Source of the DNA: an uncultured Clostridia bacterium
Lineage (GTDB): Bacteria; Bacillota; Clostridia; Oscillospirales; CAG-272
Direction: 5' to 3'
Length of the DNA: 58,771 nucleotides
Assembly (NCBI GenBank): GCA_944384585.1
Contig: CALWTY010000007.1
Span: forward strand, 1-58,771
Below are positions 19,301 to 28,819 of the stretch, in pieces. Made by a program: the position numbers and the translations under genes. Each line of letters opens with the position of its first letter. Positions within the stretch are counted from its first letter, which is position 1. The notes beneath the pieces are model-generated. The model saw only the letters and a list, made by a program, of their open reading frames with translations, was not told where the DNA came from and ran no database searches.

Positions 19301-20257
19301 TTGAAAATCACAGTAATCGGCTGCGGGAGATGGGGGTCTTTTATCGCCTATTATCTCGACACCATCGGACATGAGGTCATGCTGTACGGCAGGGAAGGCT
19401 CGCAGAATCTTGCGGCCTTCCGGCAGACCCGATCAAACGGTATGCTCACGCTGGGGGACGGGATCACCGTCACCTCCGACCTCGCCTCCGCGCTCCGATC
19501 CGAGGTAATCGTCATCTCAATCGACTCCCAGGGACTGCGCGCGCTCTGCCGGCAGCTTGCCTCCCTCGGCCTTGAAAACCGCTGCATTCTGCTATGTATG
19601 AAGGGGCTTGAAATCGGAACCGGCTGCCGTCTTTCCGAGGTGGTCGCCCAGACCGTTTCCCCCACCAATAAGATCGCCGTGTGGATCGGGCCGGGACACG
19701 TTCAGGAGTTTCTTGCCGGCATTCCGAACTGCATGGTTATCGACAGTGCCGACCGCCCCACCAAATATATGCTGGTCAAGGAGCTGTCAAGCCGCCTGAT
19801 CCGCTTTTACTACGGCAGCGATCTGATCGGCAACGAAATCGGTGCGGCTGCCAAAAACGTGATCGGGATCGCGGCGGGGATGCTGGACGGGCTCTCCCTC
19901 GGCACGCTGAAGGGGGCACTGATGTCAAGAGGCACGCGTGAGATCTCCCGCCTGATCAAGACAATGGGCGGCAACGAGCTTTCCGCTTACGGGCTTTGTC
20001 ATCTCGGAGACTATGAGGCGACGGTTTTTTCGGAGTATTCCCACAATCGGAAATTCGGGGAATGCTTCGTCAGAAATCAGCCTTATACCAAGCTGGCGGA
20101 GGGATATTTTACCGTCAAGGCTATCCTGTCCCTTGCGGAAGCCCACAACACCGAGCTTCCCATCTGCGAGGCAGTCTATAAGGTGTTGTATGAAAACGCA
20201 CCCACCTCGGAGGCACTGCAGTCTCTCTTCACCCGCAGTCTGAAGCTGGAATTTTAG
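19301..20257 (+). CDS. NAD(P)-dependent glycerol-3-phosphate dehydrogenase-like, TTG start
   Basis: A 318-residue protein of the GpsA family, which reduces dihydroxyacetone phosphate to sn-glycerol 3-phosphate for phospholipid synthesis. The N-terminal dinucleotide motif reads IGCGRWGSFIAYYL. The catalytic Lys is in NEIGAAAKNVIGIAAG. The segment IGPGHVQEFL replaces the more usual SGPSFA, so it is a divergent member. The TTG start has AAGGGG about 8 bases upstream. It lies 34 bases behind nfnB, and the glycerophosphodiesterase two genes on supports a role in glycerophosphate metabolism. Confidence 0.82.
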   Translation: MKITVIGCGRWGSFIAYYLDTIGHEVMLYGREGSQNLAAFRQTRSNGMLTLGDGITVTSDLASALRSEVIVISIDSQGLRALCRQLASLGLENRCILLCMKGLEIGTGCRLSEVVAQTVSPTNKIAVWIGPGHVQEFLAGIPNCMVIDSADRPTKYMLVKELSSRLIRFYYGSDLIGNEIGAAAKNVIGIAAGMLDGLSLGTLKGALMSRGTREISRLIKTMGGNELSAYGLCHLGDYEATVFSEYSHNRKFGECFVRNQPYTKLAEGYFTVKAILSLAEAHNTELPICEAVYKVLYENAPTSEALQSLFTRSLKLEF

Positions 20258-20267
20258 GACGGATCAC

Positions 20268-21317
20268 ATGAACCGATCATTTTACGATGTCCTGACCGCA
20301 CATGCGCTCGCGTATCCCGCCATGCAGCCGCAGGACTATTGCAAGCTCGTCTTTCAGAATGAATTCGGATGCGGTCATCTGCTGTCCGATCGCGAAGCGG
20401 CATTCCGTCGTCTCAGGGAGGAGCTTGCGTCGGTCCAGAATGATGACACGCTTCCGCTCTGCACCGGGATCGGGGGCGGATATGTCAGAATGAATCTGGC
20501 CGCCGTGAAGGACTGTCTTCCCACAGAGCTGATTTTCAGCCTGTTTGCCCTCAGCTGTGCCGAGACCGGCTCAACCGATTCCTTTCGCAAAAAGCTCGCT
20601 CTGACCGTCAAGGCGGCGCAGACCGGCATCATCTCCGCTGATCCTGCGGCGCTTGAGGAGTACTTCTCGTCCTTCGACCCGACATCGCCCCCCTCCCATT
20701 CCGAGATCTTCAAGCGTACCTACGGCGCGTCCTATCGGCTGATCCGCAGCGATCTTGCTGCCCTGCTGCCGCTTTGTATGCGGATCGTGCGGGAGATGAA
20801 CGAGGGAGGAGAGGTCACGGTCGCGCTGGAGGGAAGAGCTGCCTCCGGGAAATCGACGGCGGCGGCAAACCTGTCGCGGCTTTTCGATGCCAACGTGATC
20901 CATATGGATGATTTTTTCCTTCCGGCTGTCCGGAAGACGCCGGAACGGCTTGCCGTACCGGGCGGAAATATTGACAGCGAACGCTTCAGGGAAGAGGTTT
21001 TCGATCACATCGGGGAAGAGAAGTTTTCCTACCGTGTGTTCGACTGTTCAAAGCAGGCTCTGACCGATACCGTGACGGTGAACAGAAAGCCGCTTTTGAT
21101 CGTGGAAGGAGTCTATTCCTTGCTTCCCGCCTTCCGCGACCGCTACAGAATCAAGGTCTTTACCGACACCGATCCCCGCACCCAGGCGGAGCGCATCCTC
21201 CGCCGTGGCGGCGAGGCGCTCTATCACCGCTACGCCTCGGAATGGCTGCCGCTTGAAGAAATCTATTTTCGCGCGCTGAATCCTGCAGGCGTCTGCGATA
21301 TCAGAATCAATACCTGA
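20268..21317 (+). CDS. P-loop uridine kinase-like protein with N-terminal extension
   Basis: A 349-residue two-part protein. The C-terminal half (from about residue 180) is a uridine kinase/phosphoribulokinase-type P-loop kinase. It has GRAASGKST, the HMDDFFL acidic motif, PGGNIDSERF and a LIVEGVYSL strand. The N-terminal 180 residues match no domain I can name; NEFGCGHLLSD and GGGYVRMNL are the most conserved-looking parts. The nucleoside or other substrate is not evident. It begins 11 bases after the gpsA-like gene. A short TCCGCC-GATC-GGCGGA hairpin follows the stop at 21318-21333. Confidence 0.75.
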   Translation: MNRSFYDVLTAHALAYPAMQPQDYCKLVFQNEFGCGHLLSDREAAFRRLREELASVQNDDTLPLCTGIGGGYVRMNLAAVKDCLPTELIFSLFALSCAETGSTDSFRKKLALTVKAAQTGIISADPAALEEYFSSFDPTSPPSHSEIFKRTYGASYRLIRSDLAALLPLCMRIVREMNEGGEVTVALEGRAASGKSTAAANLSRLFDANVIHMDDFFLPAVRKTPERLAVPGGNIDSERFREEVFDHIGEEKFSYRVFDCSKQALTDTVTVNRKPLLIVEGVYSLLPAFRDRYRIKVFTDTDPRTQAERILRRGGEALYHRYASEWLPLEEIYFRALNPAGVCDIRINT

Positions 21318-21357
21318 TCCGCCGATCGGCGGAGTACCTTTTTCCGGAGGAAACAAA

Positions 21358-22083
21358 ATGGATACCATCAAACTCGCGGCAAAAAAGAACTGCCGTATCA
21401 TTGCCCATCGGGGTCTGAGCCACATCGAATGCGAAAACACGCTGCCGGCCTTTGTCGCTGCGGGAAATCGTTCCTACTACGGGATTGAAACCGACGTCCA
21501 TATCACCTCCGACGGAGGCTTCATCCTTCTGCATGACGACTCCACCGGCCGCGTTGCGGGGGGAGTTGACCTCCCCGCCGAAGGCAGCAGCTACGAAGCG
21601 CTCCGCGCTCTGATGCTTGCCGACAAGGACGGGCGCGTCGGAAGAACCGATCTTCGCCTTCCCGGCCTTGAGGAATATGTCACGGTCTGCAGTCGATATG
21701 AGAAAATCGGCGTGCTGGAGCTGAAAAACCATATGCAGCCGAAGGCCATCGAAGGGATTGTTTCCCTGATCCGCGGAATGTCCTATCTGGATCACATGAT
21801 TTTCATTTCCTTTGATCTTGACAACATGATCACCCTGCGCGGGCTGCTGCCGGATCAGAAACTGCAGTGGCTGACCGGTGCCTATCATGAAGATATTCAT
21901 GAAAAGCTGATCCGATACCGACTCGATCTTGATATTCAGTACACGCATCTTACCGACGAGATCGTCTCGGCGCTTCATCGGGACGGGATCAGGGTCAACT
22001 GCTGGACCTGCGACGATCCCGACACGGCACAGCGTCTGATTGAGATGGGAGTGGACTATATTACGACGAATCTGTTAGAATAA
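21358..22083 (+). CDS. Glycerophosphodiester phosphodiesterase
   Basis: A 241-residue TIM-barrel enzyme that hydrolyses glycerophosphodiesters to glycerol 3-phosphate and an alcohol. Signature residues are AHRGLSHIECENT at the N-terminus, then GIETDVHITSDG and LLHDD, which hold the metal and catalytic histidines. No signal peptide is present, so it acts in the cytoplasm. CGGAGGAAAC precedes the ATG. It closes the run that also contains the gpsA-like gene. Confidence 0.92.
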   Translation: MDTIKLAAKKNCRIIAHRGLSHIECENTLPAFVAAGNRSYYGIETDVHITSDGGFILLHDDSTGRVAGGVDLPAEGSSYEALRALMLADKDGRVGRTDLRLPGLEEYVTVCSRYEKIGVLELKNHMQPKAIEGIVSLIRGMSYLDHMIFISFDLDNMITLRGLLPDQKLQWLTGAYHEDIHEKLIRYRLDLDIQYTHLTDEIVSALHRDGIRVNCWTCDDPDTAQRLIEMGVDYITTNLLE

Positions 22084-22135
22084 CGGGCGATTTTCCGACC
22101 GTTTTCGTGCAGGAGGCGGAATTTGCCGGAAGCGG

Positions 22136-22164
22136 TTTACAAAACGCAATCCCTGTGCTATAAT
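22136..22164 (+). promoter_or_regulatory. SigA-type promoter before the mgtE leader
   Basis: TTTACA and TATAAT separated by 17 bases. The transcript would start near 22171, giving a leader of about 300 bases before mgtE. Confidence 0.8.
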
Positions 22165-22201
22165 ATCGATACCGAATCAAGTTTGAAAAGAGGTGAGCGG
22201 A

Positions 22202-22294
22202 ATGGACGCAGGAAGTAACGGCGGCAGTACAAAAGCAGATGTTCGACGAAACGATATAAAACGTCTGTCCGCTCGCGAAATATCCGGCTTCTGA
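22202..22294 (+). CDS. 30-codon leader ORF before mgtE
   Basis: ATG at 22202 has an excellent ribosome site (AGAGGTGAG) and lies about 30 bases inside the transcript from the promoter at 22136-22164. The peptide starts MDAGSNGGSTK, is basic in its middle (DVRRNDIKRLS) and ends AREISGF. A terminator follows 10 bases after the stop. I do not recognise it. It could be a regulatory leader peptide for mgtE or an independent small protein. Confidence 0.5.
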   Translation: MDAGSNGGSTKADVRRNDIKRLSAREISGF

Positions 22295-22304
22295 GATACA
22301 AATT

Positions 22305-22353
22305 GCGCGTGGACTGACCCCTGCATTCGCAGGGCGTTTTGGCGCGCTTTTTT
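22305..22353 (+). terminator. Terminator/attenuator in the mgtE leader
   Basis: An inner hairpin (CCCTGC-ATTC-GCAGGG) sits inside an outer GCGCG/CGCGC stem and is followed by TTTTTT. It lies between the leader ORF and mgtE, so mgtE expression needs read-through or antitermination. No M-box consensus is visible in the leader. Confidence 0.7.
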
Positions 22354-22471
22354 GTACCATGATCGACCTGTCTTCCTACGGGGAAAACATGACAGCGTTC
22401 TCTGTACCTGTTATCCCTGCTTTTTTCGCGGCCGAATGCCGCGCGGAACTACTATTTTCAGGAGGTCTGAC

Positions 22472-23842
22472 ATGGAAAATCAGAACACTTTATCCATTGA
22501 GAAAGCCCTGGAGCTTGCCGCGGAAAAGAAATATTTCGATCTCAGAACGCTGCTGCTGGAGGCTGAACCCGCCGATATTGCGGTGCTGTTTGAAGCGCTT
22601 ACCCCGGAGCTGGCGGCACTTGTCTTCCGCATTCTGCCGAAGGAGACGGCGGCGGAGGTCTTTGTCGAAATGGATTCCGATATGCAGGCGTATCTGATCG
22701 GCTCCTTCAGCGACCATGAGCTGAAGCTCATTCTGGAGGAGATGTATCTTGACGATACCGTCGATATCATTGAAGAGATGCCGGCAATCGTCGTAACGAG
22801 AATTCTCGCCAATTCAACCCCCGTCACCCGCATTGCCATCAATCAGCTGTTGGCGTATCCCAAGGACAGCGCCGGCAGTATGATGACCACGGAGTATGTT
22901 TCCCTCAACCCCGCCATGACGGTGAAGGAGGCGTTTTCCCATATCCGAAAGGTCGGAGTCGACAGCGAAACGATCTATACCTGCTACGTCACCAGAAGCA
23001 GGAAGCTGCTGGGCGTGGTCACGGTCAGAACCTTACTGCTGTCTCCGCCGCAGGCCGTCGTCTCCGATATCATGACGACGAATGTGGTGTCGGTTTCCAC
23101 CCTTGACGATCGGGAGGAAGCGGCGGATATCTTCCGGAAATACGATTTTTTGGCGCTTCCCGTTGTGGATAAAGAAGATCGCCTTGTCGGCATCATCACC
23201 GTCGACGACGCCATTGACGTCATTCGCGAGGAGGATGAGGAGGATTTTACCAAAATGGCGGCGATCACCCCCTCTGACCGCCCCTATCTCAAAACCTCCC
23301 CCTTCCGCATCTGGCAGGCCAGAATCCCATGGCTGCTTCTGCTGATGGTGTCCGCTACCTTTACGGGGATCATTATTTCCTCCTTTGAAAACGCCCTTGC
23401 CGCACAGGTGCTGCTGACCGCCTTCATACCGATGCTGATGGACAGCGGCGGAAATGCCGGAAGTCAGGCGTCGGTCACCGTTATCCGCGGAATCTCTCTT
23501 GGTGAAATCGGATTTTCCGATCTGATCAAGGTCGTGTGGAAGGAGTTCCGCGTCTCCGTGCTATGCGGTCTCTCCCTTGCGGCGGCAACCTTTGCCAAAA
23601 TCTTTTTCGTTGATAAAATGATCATGGGCAACGATATCACGATCCCCATTGCTCTGGTCGTCTGTATCACGCTGGCTCTGACCATCGTCTGCGCCAAAAT
23701 AATCGGTTGCAGTATGCCTCTTCTGGCAAAGAAGCTCGGCTTTGACCCGGCGGTCATGGCAAGCCCATTTATCACGACAATCGTGGATGCTGTCTCCCTG
23801 CTGATCTACTTCATGATGGCGTCGGCGCTCCTCGGCATATGA
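22472..23842 (+). CDS. mgtE: MgtE-type magnesium transporter
   Basis: A 456-residue Mg2+ channel. It has an N-terminal MgtE_N domain (residues 1-125), two CBS domains (about 125-255) that sense cytosolic Mg2+, a connecting helix, and about five membrane helices. MDSGGNAGSQASVTVIRGI lies in the pore region. The start MENQNT has CAGGAGG just upstream. Length and domain order match the family. The preceding leader with a small ORF and terminator suggests regulation at transcription elongation. Confidence 0.94.
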   Translation: MENQNTLSIEKALELAAEKKYFDLRTLLLEAEPADIAVLFEALTPELAALVFRILPKETAAEVFVEMDSDMQAYLIGSFSDHELKLILEEMYLDDTVDIIEEMPAIVVTRILANSTPVTRIAINQLLAYPKDSAGSMMTTEYVSLNPAMTVKEAFSHIRKVGVDSETIYTCYVTRSRKLLGVVTVRTLLLSPPQAVVSDIMTTNVVSVSTLDDREEAADIFRKYDFLALPVVDKEDRLVGIITVDDAIDVIREEDEEDFTKMAAITPSDRPYLKTSPFRIWQARIPWLLLLMVSATFTGIIISSFENALAAQVLLTAFIPMLMDSGGNAGSQASVTVIRGISLGEIGFSDLIKVVWKEFRVSVLCGLSLAAATFAKIFFVDKMIMGNDITIPIALVVCITLALTIVCAKIIGCSMPLLAKKLGFDPAVMASPFITTIVDAVSLLIYFMMASALLGI

Positions 23843-23848
23843 TAAAAT

Positions 23849-23889
23849 AAGTCAGCCGAAGCGGACCGGTCTTCGGCTGACTTGTTTTG
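23849..23889. terminator. Bidirectional terminator
   Basis: AAGTCAGCCGAAG and CTTCGGCTGACTT form a perfect 13-bp stem with a 9-base loop. The plus side continues GTTTTG and the minus side TATTTTA. It serves convergent mgtE and the SDR gene. Confidence 0.9.
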
Positions 23890-23911
23890 TGAGATTCTCC
23901 GTCGGGCGGCT

Positions 23912-25129
23912 TTATTTGAGCATCTCCTGACCGCCGGTCACGGGGATGGCCTGACCGGTCTCGTATTCCTGCTCGCAGATATAGAAGATGGCTCTGGCAA
24001 CATCGGGAGTACGGCACCCTCTTCCGAGCGGGACCTTGCTTTCATAGAAGCGGAGAACATCCTGCGTCGTTTTTGCGCCCGGTACCTTTCCCGCCTTGAG
24101 ATACTGTACCAACAGACCTCTTTCGGGATCGGTCCAGAGCGGCCCTTCCAGGAAGTTTCCGGGGCAGACGGCATTGACCTTGATGTTATAGGGAGCAAGC
24201 TCCATCGCGAAGCTCTGGGTCAGACCGATCCCGCCGAATTTACTTCCTGCATAGGCGAAATTCTTATTGCTGCCGGAAAGCCCCGATTTGGAGTTGATCT
24301 CGATGATATCGAAGAGCTTCTCCGGCGCGGCTTTGTGCTGCAGCTTCATAACGGCAGAGGCATATTTCACACAGAGGAAGTAGGCGGTGTAATTGACGGA
24401 GGTGACCAGCTCAAAGTTGGCCTTGGTCATCTCCTCCAGGCTTCCCGCACGGACAATCCCGGCATTGTTGACAAAAAGATCGAGCCCGCCGTAGCAGAGT
24501 ACGGTTTCCCGAATCATCTCCTGCACCGAAGCCTCATCGGAAACGTTGGCCTTGACTGCGAGGGAATCCGGCAGCGCCGATGCGGTCGCTTTTGCCCCAT
24601 CGAAATTCATATCCGCGATCACGACATAAGCGCCTTCTGCCGCGAGAGATTCCGCAATTCCTTTTCCGAAGCCCTGAGCGCCGCCCGTTACGACGGCAAC
24701 CTTGCCTGCCAACCGTCCCGTTTTATCCTGAGCAGCCGGAGCTGTGGGGAAGTCGACCGATTCGCCCGCGTCGGCTTTGACGGCACAGCTATAGACCTCT
24801 CCGACATAGGCTGCCTCCGCGGGAGTTGAACCGCAGGAAAAGAGTCCCGTTTCAGGCAGATAAACAACCGCGGGAACCCCGTTTTCCTTTTTGAAGGCCT
24901 CGTAGGCGGCGATCGTCTCCTCGGCGGTGTCGGTCTCCTTCAGCACGAGTGTGTTTTTTCCGAGAACCGCTTCATATTCGGCGGAAGGGCGGGGAAGATT
25001 CATTCCCGCCGTCAGCGCCCGTTCGCAACGAAGCAGACGGACGATGCTCTTTCCGTCCCGCTCCGCAAGCATCCGCAGCACCGGCGCGGTCTGCGCGGCG
25101 CGTTCCAGCATTTCAACCGTAAATTCCAT
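23912..25129 (-). CDS. Short-chain dehydrogenase with N-terminal aldolase-remnant region
   Basis: A 405-residue protein. Residues from about 160 form a standard SDR: TGGAQGFGKGIAE cofactor motif, NNAG, and the catalytic YAGSK. The first 150 residues resemble the linker and end of the class II aldolase half of RhaD-type aldolase/dehydrogenase fusions (VVYLPETGLFSCGSTPAEA), without a full aldolase domain. The MEFTVEM start has AAAGG nine bases upstream; MSL three codons earlier is less well spaced. It lies 80 bases behind the SorE-like gene, so both probably act on the same sugar phosphate or polyol; sorbitol 6-phosphate is a guess. Confidence 0.82.
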   Translation of the reverse strand: MEFTVEMLERAAQTAPVLRMLAERDGKSIVRLLRCERALTAGMNLPRPSAEYEAVLGKNTLVLKETDTAEETIAAYEAFKKENGVPAVVYLPETGLFSCGSTPAEAAYVGEVYSCAVKADAGESVDFPTAPAAQDKTGRLAGKVAVVTGGAQGFGKGIAESLAAEGAYVVIADMNFDGAKATASALPDSLAVKANVSDEASVQEMIRETVLCYGGLDLFVNNAGIVRAGSLEEMTKANFELVTSVNYTAYFLCVKYASAVMKLQHKAAPEKLFDIIEINSKSGLSGSNKNFAYAGSKFGGIGLTQSFAMELAPYNIKVNAVCPGNFLEGPLWTDPERGLLVQYLKAGKVPGAKTTQDVLRFYESKVPLGRGCRTPDVARAIFYICEQEYETGQAIPVTGGQEMLK

Positions 25130-25209
25130 GAGCGACATCCTTTCTGTGATTCCGCCCCGGAAAGCGATCCGATCGGATGCTCTCCGGGGACGAGTTAGCC
25201 AGTTTCGGT

Positions 25210-26472
25210 TCAGATGGCTTTGGCGTTGGCAAGCAGATAGCGCTCCGCTTCGCCCGACCAAAGTCCGTTATGCGCCTCCACGATCTCGGCAAGCTTTGCC
25301 ATCATCGGATCGGTCTTTCCCTTTTCGGCAAGATCGGAGAGCGCGGTGAGCGGCATCGAGATATGATTGTAGATCAGCTTCTTGCCGCCGGGGATCTTCG
25401 GAAGATTGATGACAGTATCAATGACCGCATCAAGACCCCCGACATGGGTGATCATCGCGGCGGGATTGAGTTTTCCCTTGCTCATCATGTCGAGCGATTC
25501 CACCATATCGGCGGTATTGCCGCCGGAGTTGCCGCAGACATGAGTAAAGTTATAGTGAACGTTATAAAAATTGAAGAGAGCGGAAAACTCGGTGTTGGTC
25601 GGGCCTGCAAAGAAGTTCAGGCATCCGTCCTTGCCGAGAACGCTGTCCGCCAGCTCGACGACAGGCTTGACGGGGGCATAGACAAAGACATCGTCATAGC
25701 CTTTCCCTTCGGTCAGGGACATCAGGTAATCATGCGCGTTTTCAACTTCGTTGGTATTGACATAGATCAGTCTGACACCGTTTGCGGCTGCCTCCTCAAC
25801 GGTGTGGATCGAGGCGGCTCTGGAGAGGCGCACGCTGTCAATATCGGTAACGACGAGAAGAGAAGGCTTTCTGTCGCAGTGAATGGCGTAATCGATCGCC
25901 TCCAGCCCCATCGGGCCGGCAGCCGCCATCAGAATGGTGTTTCCTCCCTCGACAATGCCCATGTTGTGGACATAGACGCCGGGGGCTGCATGATAGTTGC
26001 AGTGATAGCCGCCGACGATGCAGGAAACCGGCTCGGCAAGGGAGCCGTAGAAGAAGCTGTCATGATCGTAATGCAGAAGGCAGTCGCACTCCATGACCTC
26101 GTGAGGGATGACGACGAACTGCGAATTGCCGCCGATCCAGCGATAGGAGTATCCGGGGGCGTAGAGGGAGCCCTTGTAGTTCATGGCGGGCTGGATGACA
26201 AACTTGTCGCCCGGCTTGTACTTGCTCTGCCACTTGGCGCCGACCTCTCTGATGATCCCGCAGAATTCATGTCCGATGATCGTGGGGTTGACCGCAACGT
26301 CCTCCGGCACTCTCTTGTGGGCGGGACCCTGCAGAACCGCCTTATGGGTCGACATACAGACGCTGTCCGAAATGACCTCGGCAAGAATTTCATCCTCCCG
26401 GATCGCGGGCAGCTCAAATTCCTCGAGTCTTATATCGTTTGCGCCGTAAATTCTGACCGCTTTTGTTTTCAT
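25210..26472 (-). CDS. Zinc-binding dehydrogenase, L-sorbose-1-phosphate reductase-like
   Basis: A 420-residue medium-chain dehydrogenase. Catalytic zinc ligands are visible in SVCMSTHKAV and GHEFCG, and the cofactor-binding region contains AAAGPMGLEAIDYAI. The structural-zinc Cys lobe of typical alcohol dehydrogenases is absent. The N-terminus and overall length resemble SorE proteins of gut Clostridia, which reduce L-sorbose 1-phosphate to D-glucitol 6-phosphate. That would fit the SDR downstream as a sorbitol-6-phosphate dehydrogenase, but no sugar transporter is nearby. AAAGGAG precedes the ATG. Confidence 0.8.
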   Translation of the reverse strand: MKTKAVRIYGANDIRLEEFELPAIREDEILAEVISDSVCMSTHKAVLQGPAHKRVPEDVAVNPTIIGHEFCGIIREVGAKWQSKYKPGDKFVIQPAMNYKGSLYAPGYSYRWIGGNSQFVVIPHEVMECDCLLHYDHDSFFYGSLAEPVSCIVGGYHCNYHAAPGVYVHNMGIVEGGNTILMAAAGPMGLEAIDYAIHCDRKPSLLVVTDIDSVRLSRAASIHTVEEAAANGVRLIYVNTNEVENAHDYLMSLTEGKGYDDVFVYAPVKPVVELADSVLGKDGCLNFFAGPTNTEFSALFNFYNVHYNFTHVCGNSGGNTADMVESLDMMSKGKLNPAAMITHVGGLDAVIDTVINLPKIPGGKKLIYNHISMPLTALSDLAEKGKTDPMMAKLAEIVEAHNGLWSGEAERYLLANAKAI

Positions 26473-26473
26473 G

Positions 26474-26692
26474 TTACCGTTCTCCTTTTTTCTTCTTCAG
26501 TCTGTCAAGCAGACCTACTGTTTCATTCATTTTGGATTGCCTGATCTCCGGCTGCGGGGTAAGAGTAAGGGCAAACACATCCCCCTCGCGGGGTAGTGAG
26601 CCGAAATAAGCGGCGGGAAGAGCAAAGGAAACCTCGCTTTCATCCACACAGACCGCATAATCCCCTTCGATCCTGTCGATGGTAATGATAAT
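26474..26692 (-). CDS. DUF3006-like small protein, apparent ATT start
   Basis: A 72-residue reading frame with the N-terminus (M)IITIDRIEGDYAV, typical of DUF3006 proteins, and a Lys-rich C-terminus (DRLKKKKGER). No ATG, GTG, TTG or CTG exists at its head: the frame is closed by TGA two codons before an ATT that sits seven bases behind GAGGTG. ATT is thus the best start. Function is unknown; DUF3006 genes often sit beside ComEC-like metallo-hydrolases, which is not so here. It is the first gene of the operon with sorE-like and SDR genes; its stop lies one base before the SorE ATG. Confidence 0.75.
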   Translation of the reverse strand: MIITIDRIEGDYAVCVDESEVSFALPAAYFGSLPREGDVFALTLTPQPEIRQSKMNETVGLLDRLKKKKGER

Positions 26693-26734
26693 ATTTCATC
26701 ACCTCGCTTGCAAATAATCACAATCTATGTTATT

Positions 26735-26763
26735 ATTATAACAGTAAACTGTTTAAATGTCAA
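26735..26763 (-). promoter_or_regulatory. Promoter with palindromic operator
   Basis: On the minus strand TTGACA and TATAAT are 17 bases apart and point into the DUF3006/SorE/SDR operon. The inverted repeat AACAGT-AA-ACTGTT (26740-26753) fills most of the spacer and overlaps the first base of the -10, so a repressor bound there would block RNA polymerase. No regulator gene is nearby. Confidence 0.8.
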
Positions 26764-26782
26764 CATCGCGGCGGTCAATACT

Positions 26783-26791
26783 TGCTACAAT
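26783..26791 (+). promoter_or_regulatory. Extended -10 promoter candidate for ligA
   Basis: TGCTACAAT is an extended -10 element 14 bases before the ligA ATG. No good -35 is visible. It is back to back with the promoter at 26735-26763. Confidence 0.4.
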
Positions 26792-26793
26792 AA

Positions 26794-28776
<1,983 letters not shown>

Positions 28777-28819
28777 GCGAAACTGCCTATTGAATCAACC
28801 GATACGGAGAACCTGAAAG

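Noticed and set aside
17788..19311. 507-codon frame antisense to nfnB
   Set aside because: Shadow frame; the sense gene has all iron-sulfur and FAD motifs.
22165..22471. M-box magnesium riboswitch upstream of mgtE
   Set aside because: I looked for the conserved M-box core and did not find it; only the small ORF and a terminator are supported.
25177..26544. 455-codon plus frame across the SorE-like gene
   Set aside because: Antisense shadow; the minus frame has zinc and cofactor motifs and a good ribosome site.
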